DNA of 64,000 nt from an uncultured Lachnospiraceae bacterium (GCA_947652735.1 CANTEG010000003.1:145933-209932); one strand, 5' to 3'; positions 42,199 through 51,589 are shown, numbered from the stretch's first letter. A program made the numbers and translations. Notes: generated by a model from the sequence alone, not told the origin.

Positions 42199-44565
42199 AT
42201 GAGAAGGATGAAGAAGGCAATTGTAAGCTTGTCTCTCATTGCTGCTATGATTATGGGGGAGGCTGGGGTTGTGCTTGCAGTCGGGCCAAATCAGGCTGCG
42301 GATGGGACAGAAATAAGTGCGAATGTCACTTGCACAGAATCTGAGATGGAAGCCGAGGAAGGCATATCAGACGAAACAGTGACGGAAACCGAGGAAAACA
42401 TGACGGACGAAGTCGTGACGGAAACCGAGGAAAATGCGACAGACGAAGCCGTGACGGAAACATCAGAGGTTATCATTGAGGATGTTGATTTGGTCGGTCA
42501 TGAAGAAGCGGGGATTTCAAGGTTATCCGTAACTGAACATTCAATTCAAGGTAAAATATACATAACCGTTAACGGTACAGGCTGCAAGTTCACTGTAAAT
42601 ATAAACGATAAATTTTTTACAGAAATAGATAACTCTGAAGATGTTACAGAAACGAATCCTGCACCAAGTATATACAATCGGCAGGTAATCTTTGAGGATG
42701 TTTTGCCTGGGGCAACCTACAAGGTAGAAGTTGTTCCGTATGTGAACACGGAAGCGGGGCCAGTTGCAGGAGAAGCTGTTACAAAAACCTTGTCGGCAAC
42801 ACCACTTAATATTTCTGGTATGTGGACCAATCAGCAAACAGATTATAAAGCAAACGGATATTCAAAAGAAGGCGGTATCACGCTTGGTTGGAGATGCGAT
42901 AGAGATATATATGGAACGAACTATACGGGAATGGAGTTTGAATTACAACGCAAAGAGGGAAATGGTGTATGGAAAACTGTCGCAAAAACACATGATAGGC
43001 AATACACGGATAATAATGTAATATTTGGCAAAACATATCAGTACAGGGTAAGGGTAAATGACAACGAGGATGAATATGCAAAAGCATTACAAAGCCAGTG
43101 GTTCGTCTTGAAGAACATAAGCTTACATGTTACGGATGTGAACCTGATTGCTACTTATGAGAGCTTGAGTGGCAACGTAAATTTGCAGGTTGCTGATGGT
43201 GCGGCAGGCATTTGTTCAGGCTATGAAATTTACCGCTCAACGAATAAAACAAAGGGATATAAAAAAATTGCAAAAATTGCCAGCGAATCATATATGGACA
43301 AAAAAGTAAAAAGTGGAACCTATTATTATAAGGCAAGGGCTTACTACTATAATGAGGCAACAGGTAAGACGTATTATGGCAATTTTACGGAGCCTAAGGG
43401 TATAAAGGTCATAGTGGGTGACCTTTATGTATCAGCAAAGCAGACAGGAAATAGTCAGGCACTCCTTGAATGGAATCAGGTGAAGGGTGTATCAACTTAT
43501 GAGGTTTGGTATAAAACAGATATAAAGGGAGATGCATTCAAGCTTTATAAAACGACAGAGCAAACAAAGCTTAAGGTTGCAAAGCTTGCAAATGACACAA
43601 ATTATGTATTCAGGGTAAGGGCAAAAAAAGCAGGAACTTCGTATTATACAAGCGGTGACTGCAGCTTGCATATAGGCTTTCAGTCTCCGGCTCCATACGT
43701 CCTGAAAACAAAGGTTGCTTCAAATAAGACGAAAACGAAGCTTACCTTGAAGACAACAATCAAGTGGGACAGAGTGTACGGAGCAAAGCAAATTCGCATT
43801 GTCGGCGTAAAAAAAGCCTACTATGAGGGTGACAAGTACATACCGTCAGCGGAAACGGTAATCAAAACCTTAAAGGGCACTGCTACAAGTTATACGGTTA
43901 CAGAAAAGGTTACGGCAGCGGATAAGGGATACAATTATATAAAGGTAATTGCCGTTAACGGAACAAATGAAAAAAAGGGCATTACAGAAGAAAATTACAA
44001 AAAGTTGAATGATACAACGCAGCTTACCGTTAAACGGGCAAATCATTCAGGCTGTGTTATTTCGTGGAAAGCGGTACCGGGAGCAACATCATATGAGCTA
44101 TATAAAACCTCACCATATGGAAGCTGTACGCTTGTGGGTGAGACGGCTAAGTGTACATATAAGGACTTAAATGTTACACCGGGAGTACAGTATACATACA
44201 GTGTTATGGCAAAAAATGATACGGTAAATATAACGTCGGCATTCAATAACAAGGTTAAGGTATACACTCATAAGCTTGGTACGCCAAAGGTGGCAAGTGC
44301 AGCAAATTCTGCGGCAAAAAAAGCAACCATAAAATGGAATAAGATTACTTATGCATCAAGCTATGTTGTGTACCGTGCAACAAGCAAAAATGGAAAATAT
44401 ACAAAGGTTGCCACAGTAAAGAAAGGCCAGATTACCTACACGGATACAAAACTTAAAAAGGGCACGACCTATTACTATAAGGTAAAAGCAATGGGAAAAA
44501 ATGCAGCGGGTCTTACCATTTCATCCGCTTTGTCAGGTAATAAGCCGGTGAAGATTAAGAAATAA
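42199..44565 (+). CDS. Secreted Fn3-repeat protein, cassette 3 gene A (acidic repeat insert)
   Basis: A 788-residue exported A-type protein. The signal peptide (MIMGEAGVVLA) is followed by an acidic insert of about 50 residues. It includes three in-register copies of a 12-residue, 36-base unit (DEVVTETEENMT and variants, bases ~42370-42470). The shared N-terminal domain (GTGCKFTVNINDKFFTEI, LPGATYKVEVVPYVNTEAG) and Fn3-like modules come next: SGYEIYRSTNKTKGYKKIA, YEVWYKTDIKGDAFKLYKT and YVVYRATSKNGKYTKVA. A-type cysteines are in SGDCSLH and AKCTYKD. GAGGAGG precedes the start, and gene B begins 13 bases after the stop. Confidence 0.82.
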   Translation: MRRMKKAIVSLSLIAAMIMGEAGVVLAVGPNQAADGTEISANVTCTESEMEAEEGISDETVTETEENMTDEVVTETEENATDEAVTETSEVIIEDVDLVGHEEAGISRLSVTEHSIQGKIYITVNGTGCKFTVNINDKFFTEIDNSEDVTETNPAPSIYNRQVIFEDVLPGATYKVEVVPYVNTEAGPVAGEAVTKTLSATPLNISGMWTNQQTDYKANGYSKEGGITLGWRCDRDIYGTNYTGMEFELQRKEGNGVWKTVAKTHDRQYTDNNVIFGKTYQYRVRVNDNEDEYAKALQSQWFVLKNISLHVTDVNLIATYESLSGNVNLQVADGAAGICSGYEIYRSTNKTKGYKKIAKIASESYMDKKVKSGTYYYKARAYYYNEATGKTYYGNFTEPKGIKVIVGDLYVSAKQTGNSQALLEWNQVKGVSTYEVWYKTDIKGDAFKLYKTTEQTKLKVAKLANDTNYVFRVRAKKAGTSYYTSGDCSLHIGFQSPAPYVLKTKVASNKTKTKLTLKTTIKWDRVYGAKQIRIVGVKKAYYEGDKYIPSAETVIKTLKGTATSYTVTEKVTAADKGYNYIKVIAVNGTNEKKGITEENYKKLNDTTQLTVKRANHSGCVISWKAVPGATSYELYKTSPYGSCTLVGETAKCTYKDLNVTPGVQYTYSVMAKNDTVNITSAFNNKVKVYTHKLGTPKVASAANSAAKKATIKWNKITYASSYVVYRATSKNGKYTKVATVKKGQITYTDTKLKKGTTYYYKVKAMGKNAAGLTISSALSGNKPVKIKK

Positions 44566-44578
44566 TGGAGGGAGATAT

Positions 44579-46792
44579 ATGAGACGAATTAAGAAAACCC
44601 TTTTAAGCCTGGCTCTTGCCGCGTTTATGGTTATGGGAGAGGCGGGGATTACCCTTGCTTCTGAAAATGAAATGACAGCAGATACAGAGACAGCGTATGA
44701 GGTAAATGACCCGAAGCTGAATAAGGATAGTGTTGCCGTAGTTAATGAGCTTATTGTCAAAGAAGATGGCATAGATGCGTTAAGTATAGAGATTGAGGGG
44801 TATGGTACAAAATTTGATATTTATGTCAATGATGTATTTTACGACACCTACAATAATCCCACACCAGGGTACCTTGATATTCCTGCACCATTTTTTTCAA
44901 GAGAAATACATTTTAGAAATATGATACAGGGAGCAGATTATACAGTCAGGGTTATACCTTATAGTTATTCGGCAAGTGGCGACGTTGCAGGGACATCCAT
45001 GGAAAAAACAGTCAGCACGATTGCGAAGACACCTACAAAGCTTAACATAAGTATGCGGTCACAGCAGGATAAATACGGGTATAAAAAACCTTATGTATGG
45101 CTTTCTGTGTCAGGTTCAGATTCGCTGGTGGAAATATGGAGAAAAGAAAGCAAGGGTGCATGGACAAAGCTTGGGGAAGGAGACCACTACTATTATGATT
45201 ATACAATATGTGCAGGAAAAGCATATAAGTATAGGGTTCGTACTATCGGAGGGAAAAATGCTTATGCAAGTGTGAAACCTGGTGCATGGGTTACATCGGA
45301 AATCGGGAAAGCATCAGTTCCAAATTGTACAATGGATATTGACTATACGGATTATGTAGTTATAAATGTTGACCGTGGGAATAATTCCCAAGGTGTTTAC
45401 TCGGGTTACGAGATTTGGCGGTCTACAAAAAAAGACAAAGGATATAAGAAAGTCGCTACTGTCTCTGAAACCAAATATACAGATAAAGCAGTTAAAAGCG
45501 GTACCTATTATTACAAGGCGAGATGCTATTATTATAATACCGCTACAGGGAAAAAGATATATGGGGCATTCACAGATATTAAGACGGTCAAAGTGCTGAT
45601 GGGTGACATCAATTTATCCGTAAAACGGACGGCAAAGGATACTGTAAATATTGAGTGGAACAGGGTAAATGGTGCCCAAAAGTATGAGGTATGGTACAAG
45701 TCCGATTTGTCAGGTGACGGATGGAAGCTTTATAAAACGACAAAAAAGGTAAGTTGCAATGTATCAAAGCTGTCAGATAATACAAGATATTATTTCAGGG
45801 TAAAAGCCATAAAAGGAAATGGAGCAAAAACTTATGTGGTTAGTCGGGATGTCACTTACACTATGGGTTATATGAGACCAATTCCCGGAGTCTCGAAAAT
45901 AAAGATAATTCCGTCGACGCTCAATGACACGCTTACCATTAAATCTACGATTAAATGGAATCGGATATATGGTGCAGACAAGATACGGATTGTGGCAACA
46001 ACAGGGGCACATTATGAAGATGGCGTATATGTTCCACGGCAGGAAAAGGTAATAAAAACCTTAAAGGGTTCAGCAACGAGCTATACGCTTACTACCAAGG
46101 TTACCGCTGAAAATAAGGGCTATACCCAGATTGCTGTGGTTGCGGTTAAAGGCGATGAGGAATTTTCGTCTACCATATATTCGTCAGATTATGTCAGGCT
46201 GAATAATGCAACAAAGGTTACCATAAAGAGAAAAAGTGCTACAAGTGCGACAATATCGTGGAATGCCGTCACAGGGGCAACAAGCTATGACATATACAGA
46301 TGCTTGCCATATGAGTATACGGAAGATAAAGATTTGCGCAGTATAAGTTCATATGTGGGAAACAGTGATGGCACCTCCTATATAATTGAAGATATAACAC
46401 CTGGGGTTAATTATATTTATTTCGTGGTACCCCAAAATGATTTAGTAAGCTCAATGTACTTGCACGATGTCGTGCAGGGTGTAATGCAGGTGACGTACAA
46501 CCACAAGCTTGGTGTGACCAAAATTAAGAGTGCTACAAACACAGCGGCAAGAAAAGCAACCATTCAGTGGAGCAAGGTAACAAATGCCAGTAAATACATA
46601 GTGTATCGTGCAACGAGTAAGAACGGAAAATATCAAAAGGTTGCAACCGTGAAAACAACGACCTATACGGACAGTAAGCTTTCAAAGGGAAAGACCTATT
46701 ACTACAAGATTAAAGCGGCGGGAACGAACGCGGCAGGTATTACTGTAATGTCCTCTTTCTCCAAGGTGAAAGCGGTTAAGATTAAAAAGTAA
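44579..46792 (+). CDS. Secreted Fn3-repeat protein, cassette 3 gene B
   Basis: A 737-residue exported B-type protein. Unlike the first two B genes it has an A-like signal peptide (MRRIKKTLLSLALAAFMVMG EAGITLA). Its N-terminal domain reads GYGTKFDIYVNDVFYDTY with IQGADYTVRVIPYSYSASGD. Modules include SGYEIWRSTKKDKGYKKVA, YEVWYKSDLSGDGWKLYKT and YIVYRATSKNGKYQKVA. The sixth-module loop is longer than in the other B proteins (LPYEYTEDKDLRSISSYVGN). The last ~60 bases are nearly identical to those of the other two B genes. GGAGGGAG precedes ATG 44579. Confidence 0.82.
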   Translation: MRRIKKTLLSLALAAFMVMGEAGITLASENEMTADTETAYEVNDPKLNKDSVAVVNELIVKEDGIDALSIEIEGYGTKFDIYVNDVFYDTYNNPTPGYLDIPAPFFSREIHFRNMIQGADYTVRVIPYSYSASGDVAGTSMEKTVSTIAKTPTKLNISMRSQQDKYGYKKPYVWLSVSGSDSLVEIWRKESKGAWTKLGEGDHYYYDYTICAGKAYKYRVRTIGGKNAYASVKPGAWVTSEIGKASVPNCTMDIDYTDYVVINVDRGNNSQGVYSGYEIWRSTKKDKGYKKVATVSETKYTDKAVKSGTYYYKARCYYYNTATGKKIYGAFTDIKTVKVLMGDINLSVKRTAKDTVNIEWNRVNGAQKYEVWYKSDLSGDGWKLYKTTKKVSCNVSKLSDNTRYYFRVKAIKGNGAKTYVVSRDVTYTMGYMRPIPGVSKIKIIPSTLNDTLTIKSTIKWNRIYGADKIRIVATTGAHYEDGVYVPRQEKVIKTLKGSATSYTLTTKVTAENKGYTQIAVVAVKGDEEFSSTIYSSDYVRLNNATKVTIKRKSATSATISWNAVTGATSYDIYRCLPYEYTEDKDLRSISSYVGNSDGTSYIIEDITPGVNYIYFVVPQNDLVSSMYLHDVVQGVMQVTYNHKLGVTKIKSATNTAARKATIQWSKVTNASKYIVYRATSKNGKYQKVATVKTTTYTDSKLSKGKTYYYKIKAAGTNAAGITVMSSFSKVKAVKIKK

Positions 46793-46833
46793 CTGAATAT
46801 AAAAGACTTGACGGGTTATCAGAACCGGTATTG

Positions 46834-46866
46834 AAGGCTGCCGCAAAATAGTGTGGCAGCCTTTGA
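46834..46866 (+). terminator. Terminator between cassettes 3 and 4
   Basis: Stem AAGGCTGCCGCA / TGTGGCAGCCTT (one G-U pair), loop AAATAG, then TTGAT. The T run is short. Confidence 0.7.
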
Positions 46867-46918
46867 TATTGTTATTCTATTTTCCTTGCACATGGTATAT
46901 TTTAGGTTTATAATATAA

Positions 46919-46924
46919 GCATTA
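46919..46924 (+). promoter_or_regulatory. Candidate -10 element of cassette 4
   Basis: Perfect TATAAT within GGTTTATAATATAAGCATTA, about 90 bases before ATG 47017. The best upstream TTGCAC (46886) is 27 bases away, too far for a normal -35. Confidence 0.35.
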
Positions 46925-46978
46925 TTGCATGAAACCGTCCATTTTCAAAAACAAATCTTTGTTGGGAAAAGTTTTTGT

Positions 46979-47004
46979 TGGGAAATGGGCATGTATTCAA
47001 GGTA
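46979..47004 (+). repeat. Degenerate 'K-WA-IQ' copy of the dispersed motif, copy 6
   Basis: Reads TGGGAAATGGGCATGTATTC then AAGGTA, matching the TAATGGGCAGATGTTCAAG half of the motif at most positions. As in other copies it is directly upstream of a GGAGG ribosome site. The match is weaker than for the other five. Confidence 0.35.
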
Positions 47005-47016
47005 AGGAGGAAATGT

Positions 47017-49413
47017 ATGAGAAGGATTAAAAAGACAATTTTAAGCTTATCTCTCGTTGCGGCCTTGGTTATGGGTGAGGCAGGAGCTGTGCTTGCAGCC
47101 GAACCAAACCAGACGGCAGGGGATGCAGAGATAAGTGCAGATGTCGGTTACACGGAGGAAGCAGCAGATGATGCGGCAGGGGAGGAAGTAGAAGAAGCGG
47201 CAGATGACGAAACTGAGGAAGCTTCAGGGATTATTGATGACGAAGCAGATGTAGCTGTCGATGAAGTGGAAGAAGCTGCTACTGACGCGGCAGGTCAGGA
47301 ACAGGCAACTATGGGAGAGGCGCAGAAGGATACATCAGAGGTTATAACTGAGGATGTCAATCTGGACAAGGCAACCGAGGCGTCACTCACTAATCTGAGC
47401 GCTGTTTTGTGGGGAGAGTATGTGGACATTGCATTTTCTGGATATGGCTGCAAGTTTGACGTATACATTAACGACAAGCTTTTCCGGACAATTGACAATT
47501 CGGATAATGTAAATGAATATAATACGGCACCGTCCACTTATTACGAGAGAATAAGTTTTTATGATGTATTATATGGAGCAACTTACAAAGTGGAAGTGGT
47601 TCCGTATGTGTATACCGAAAACGGACCTGTTGCAGGAAAAGCTGACTCATGTATTGTTTCAGTGCCGGCACTTGAAATTTCAAATGTAACATATAGTTCC
47701 GTGGGTGAGGAAAAGAAAAACGGATATCAAAAATCGGCAGGTATAAATGTAAGATGGAGTGCATATGATATAGCAGGAACTGAATATGAATTACAGCGAA
47801 AAGAAGGCAATGGTGCATGGAAAGTCATTGCAAAAACCAGTGACAAAAGCTATCAGGACAAAACTGCCGTTATTGGAAAGAAGTATCAGTACAGAGTAAG
47901 GTATGCAGGCGGCAAAAATGATTATGGGCAGGCTGCTGCAGGTAAGTGGGTTTACATAAAAAATGTTGTGGTTAGCGTTTCACCAGTGGCAGCCATGAGT
48001 GTAAATTACAAGGGCGTTGGCGATGGTGTTTCAATTTATGTGTCCTACGATAGAAGTGGTTTGTGCTCAGGCTATGAGATTTACCGTTCCACAAAAAAGA
48101 CAAAGGGCTACAAGAAAATTGCAAGGCTTACAGGTACCGAATATGAAGATACAAAGGTTAAGAGTGGTACTTACTATTACAAGGCAAGAGCTTATTATTA
48201 CGACGAGGAAACAGGAAAAACATACTATGGTGAATTTACGGAACCAAAACCGGTTAAGTTGATATTTGGTGTCATAGGTGGATGGGCAAAACAGACAGGA
48301 ACGAGTCAGGCTACCCTTGAGTGGACTCCGGTTGCAGGTGCATCAAGCTATGAGGTATGGTATAAAACAACAATAAAGGGTGATGCTTACAAGCGGTATA
48401 CGACAACAACAGGCACAAAGCTTAAAATATCAGGACTTTCAAATAATACAGGTTACAATTTTAAGATAAGGGCGAAAAAGAACGGGACATCCTATTATAC
48501 AAGTAATGAGTGCTACTGTTATATCGGCTTTAAGGCACCATCGCCATCAATAACGAAATCAAAGGTTACATCAAATAAGGCAAAAACAAGCCTTACCATA
48601 AAATCAACTATCAAATGGGATAGAATATATGGTGCAAAGAAGATACAGATTATTGGCATTACACATAGTTACGACAATGAAGGAAATTCTGTTACAAAAG
48701 AAAAGGTAATTAAGACTTTAAAGGGAACAGCTACTAGCTATACCCTTACCACAAAGCTTACCACGAAAAATAAGGGTTATGATGACATTCGGGTGGTTGC
48801 AGTTAACGGTAAGGATGAAGCAGTTGGATACTTATGGAATGATTACAAAAAGCTGCTTCCAACGAGTAAGCTTACCGTAAAGAGAGCAAATAGTTCAGGC
48901 AGTGTTGTTTCATGGAAGGCAGTGGCAGGTGCGACTGAATATGAAGTATATAGAACTTCACCTTATGGGCACTATATGTACCTTGGAACCACAACTAAGT
49001 GCACATATAAGGATTTAAATGTTACACCTGGTGTGCAGTATACATATCAAATTGTGGCAAAAAACAGTAAGCTGAACATAACGACAGGCTTCGCTCCGAC
49101 TACAAAAACTTATACACATAAAATTGGCAAAACAAAGATAAAGAGTGCAACAAACTCTGTTGCAAAAAAAGCAACTGTCACATGGGGCAAGGTTGCATAT
49201 GCAAAAAATTATGTTGTGTATCGTGCAACAAGCAAAAATGGCAAATATACAAAGGTTGCAACAGTAAAGAATGGTAAGACTACCTATACGGACAAAAAGG
49301 TTAAGAAGGGCAAAACCTATTACTACAAGGTTAAGGTAGTAGGAAAAAATGCGGCAGGACTTACTGTTTCATCTGCTATGTCAGCCGTTAAGTCTGTAAA
49401 GATTAAAAAGTAG
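47017..49413 (+). CDS. Secreted Fn3-repeat protein, cassette 4 gene A (acidic insert)
   Basis: A 798-residue exported A-type protein, the longest of the set. After the signal peptide (LVMGEAGAVLAA) comes an acidic Ala/Glu/Asp-rich stretch of about 80 residues (EEVEEAADDETEEASGIIDD and similar). The shared domain follows (GYGCKFDVYINDKLFRTI, LYGATYKVEVVPYVYTENGP), then Fn3-like modules such as SGYEIYRSTKKTKGYKKIA, YEVWYKTTIKGDAYKRYTT and YVVYRATSKNGKYTKVA. A-type cysteines are in SNECYCY and TKCTYKD. ATG 47017 follows AAGGAGG and matches the other A starts; the frame from 46975 reads through repeat DNA. Gene B follows after 16 bases. Confidence 0.82.
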   Translation: MRRIKKTILSLSLVAALVMGEAGAVLAAEPNQTAGDAEISADVGYTEEAADDAAGEEVEEAADDETEEASGIIDDEADVAVDEVEEAATDAAGQEQATMGEAQKDTSEVITEDVNLDKATEASLTNLSAVLWGEYVDIAFSGYGCKFDVYINDKLFRTIDNSDNVNEYNTAPSTYYERISFYDVLYGATYKVEVVPYVYTENGPVAGKADSCIVSVPALEISNVTYSSVGEEKKNGYQKSAGINVRWSAYDIAGTEYELQRKEGNGAWKVIAKTSDKSYQDKTAVIGKKYQYRVRYAGGKNDYGQAAAGKWVYIKNVVVSVSPVAAMSVNYKGVGDGVSIYVSYDRSGLCSGYEIYRSTKKTKGYKKIARLTGTEYEDTKVKSGTYYYKARAYYYDEETGKTYYGEFTEPKPVKLIFGVIGGWAKQTGTSQATLEWTPVAGASSYEVWYKTTIKGDAYKRYTTTTGTKLKISGLSNNTGYNFKIRAKKNGTSYYTSNECYCYIGFKAPSPSITKSKVTSNKAKTSLTIKSTIKWDRIYGAKKIQIIGITHSYDNEGNSVTKEKVIKTLKGTATSYTLTTKLTTKNKGYDDIRVVAVNGKDEAVGYLWNDYKKLLPTSKLTVKRANSSGSVVSWKAVAGATEYEVYRTSPYGHYMYLGTTTKCTYKDLNVTPGVQYTYQIVAKNSKLNITTGFAPTTKTYTHKIGKTKIKSATNSVAKKATVTWGKVAYAKNYVVYRATSKNGKYTKVATVKNGKTTYTDKKVKKGKTYYYKVKVVGKNAAGLTVSSAMSAVKSVKIKK

Positions 49414-49429
49414 TTAAGGGAGGATATAT

Positions 49430-51589
49430 ATGAGACGAATTAAGAAAACAATTTTAAGCTTATCTCTTGTCGCTGCTATGGTTATGGGTGAAGCAGGTAT
49501 TGCACTTGCAGCGGAACCGGCAAAGGCAGCCGACACAGAAGCAGGTTATGAGATTACTGATCCTGACCTTAACGGGGCAGCCACTGCATCAGTGGATTCT
49601 CTTAATGTAAATGTATATGAGTGGAACAGCAGCGTAAATATAAGCTTTGCAGGCAATGGGTCAAAGTTCAAGATTTATGTAAATAATAAATTATATCATA
49701 CATATGACAATACCAGCAATGCAAATGCTGACAATCCAGCTCCTGCCATGTATTATGCTTCTGTAAATTTTACGGAGGCGATTAAAGGCGGCAGTTACAC
49801 AATTAAGGTTGTGCCATGCAGCTGGTCGGAAAACGGAGATGTGGACGGAACTCCTATGTCAAAGACTGTTACATTACCTGCAAGCCAACTGTCGGATTTG
49901 ACCGCATATGCAAGTTATACTACGCAGGAGAATGGATACACAACTCCATATGGATATGTATCATGGCAAAAGGATTCCGGTAATATCAAGGTTGAGGTAT
50001 GGCGAAAAGAAGGAAAGGGTGCGTGGAAGAAGCTTGGGGAAACAGATGACTGGAATTATAGAGACTATTCTGTTATTCCGGGAAAGAAGTACCAGTACCG
50101 TATCCGTACAGCCGCAGCTAAAAACGCCTATGTTACAGTGGCGGCAGGAAAGTGGCTTACATCAAAAACAGCAAATAAGATAACGGTATCAGATGTAAGA
50201 ATCAACCTTGAATATGTTGACGGTGTTGCCATAAATATTTCTCAACAGGGAGGGCTTGTATCAGGTTATGAGATTTACCGCTCAACAAAAAAGACAAAAG
50301 GCTACAAGAAAATAGCCACAATCGCAGATGCAGAATATACGGATAATGTCAAGAGCGGAACCTATTATTACAGGGTAAAAGCATATTATTATGATGCAGC
50401 AACAGGAAAGAAGTACTATGGAAAACTCAGCGATGTCCAGCCAATAAAGCTTGTTTTAGGAACGCTTGATGTGACGGCAAAGCAGTCGGGCAAAAATACG
50501 GCAAAGGTTGAGTGGAACAAGGTAAGTGGAGCCCAGAAGTATGAGGTATGGTACAAATCTGATATTGAGGGCGATGCATGGAAGCTGTACAAAACAACAA
50601 CTGGTTTAAGCTGCAAGGTGACAAAGCTTTCAAATGACACCCGTTATAGGTTCAGAATTAAAGCAATCAAGGGAACAGGTTCCAATACATATATTACAAA
50701 TAATACGGCAAGCTGCTTTATTGGTTTTTCTGCTCCGTCTGCCTACATAGCAAAGAGAAAGATTACGACAACAAATGCAGCCAAGAAAGTTATCATAAAG
50801 TCGACCATCAAATGGGACAGAGTCTATGGTGCAAGTAAAATTCGCATCGTTGGTGTAAAGGACGGAAAAGAAACAGTGCTGAAAACCTTAAAAGGAACAG
50901 CTACAAGCTATACCGTTTCTACAGCAATTACGGCAGGCAACAAGGGATATGATTCCATACGTGTCGTTGCCGTTAAGGGGAAGGAACAGGATTATACATC
51001 TATAGGTTATGGCAGCCATAAGCTGCTTGATGCCGTTAAAAAGGTAACAGTTAAGAAGAGCGGCACAGGTGCCAAAATCTCTTGGAATGCAGTGCCGGGA
51101 GCAACAAACTATACAGTATACAGGGTTAATCCTTATAATAATAAACAAAATAGCGGCTTTTACCTTGCATCGACTGATAAGACTTATTATGTAGATGAAA
51201 ATATTGAGCCGGGTGTAAATTATGTTTATTATGTCAAGGCAAACAATTATGATTTGTATATTTACCAAGTAGATGAGTCTGCACGTGTCCTGTATAACAA
51301 AAAGCTTGGCACGACAAAGATTACATCCATAGTAAACTCAGATGCAAAGAAAGTAACGCTTACATGGCAGAATGTTGCAAGTGCACCAAAGTATACCATT
51401 TACCGCTCCACAAGCAAGAACGGAAAGTATACAAAGGTAGCGACTACGACAAATACAACCTTTACTGACAGTAAGGTGATAAAGGGCAAGACATACTACT
51501 ATAAGATTAAGACGACAGGAAAGAATGCCGCAGGCTTTACGTTTACATCTGCATATTCAGGTGTAAAGGCAGTCAAGATTACAAAGTAA
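49430..51589 (+). CDS. Secreted Fn3-repeat protein, cassette 4 gene B
   Basis: A 719-residue exported protein, last of the eight. The signal peptide ends IALAA. The N-terminal domain has GNGSKFKIYVNNKLYHTY and IKGGSYTIKVVPCSWSENGD. Fn3-like modules include SGYEIYRSTKKTKGYKKIA (IYRST as in A proteins), YEVWYKSDIEGDAWKLYKT and YTIYRSTSKNGKYTKVA. It lacks the A-type cysteine pair and the long fourth-module insert. Its C-terminus (YSGVKAVKITK) departs from the KIKK end shared by all other members, so it seems to have escaped the homogenisation seen in the first three B genes. GGGAGGA precedes ATG 49430. Confidence 0.82.
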   Translation: MRRIKKTILSLSLVAAMVMGEAGIALAAEPAKAADTEAGYEITDPDLNGAATASVDSLNVNVYEWNSSVNISFAGNGSKFKIYVNNKLYHTYDNTSNANADNPAPAMYYASVNFTEAIKGGSYTIKVVPCSWSENGDVDGTPMSKTVTLPASQLSDLTAYASYTTQENGYTTPYGYVSWQKDSGNIKVEVWRKEGKGAWKKLGETDDWNYRDYSVIPGKKYQYRIRTAAAKNAYVTVAAGKWLTSKTANKITVSDVRINLEYVDGVAINISQQGGLVSGYEIYRSTKKTKGYKKIATIADAEYTDNVKSGTYYYRVKAYYYDAATGKKYYGKLSDVQPIKLVLGTLDVTAKQSGKNTAKVEWNKVSGAQKYEVWYKSDIEGDAWKLYKTTTGLSCKVTKLSNDTRYRFRIKAIKGTGSNTYITNNTASCFIGFSAPSAYIAKRKITTTNAAKKVIIKSTIKWDRVYGASKIRIVGVKDGKETVLKTLKGTATSYTVSTAITAGNKGYDSIRVVAVKGKEQDYTSIGYGSHKLLDAVKKVTVKKSGTGAKISWNAVPGATNYTVYRVNPYNNKQNSGFYLASTDKTYYVDENIEPGVNYVYYVKANNYDLYIYQVDESARVLYNKKLGTTKITSIVNSDAKKVTLTWQNVASAPKYTIYRSTSKNGKYTKVATTTNTTFTDSKVIKGKTYYYKIKTTGKNAAGFTFTSAYSGVKAVKITK

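Noticed and set aside
46892-46960. A third ECF-type promoter (TGAAACC at 46931)
   Set aside because: No CGAC lies 17 bases downstream, so only the -35-like half is present.
33051-51589. CRISPR array or simple DNA repeat array as an explanation of the repeated blocks
   Set aside because: The repeats are kilobase-sized coding paralogues with signal peptides and intact frames, not short direct repeats with spacers.
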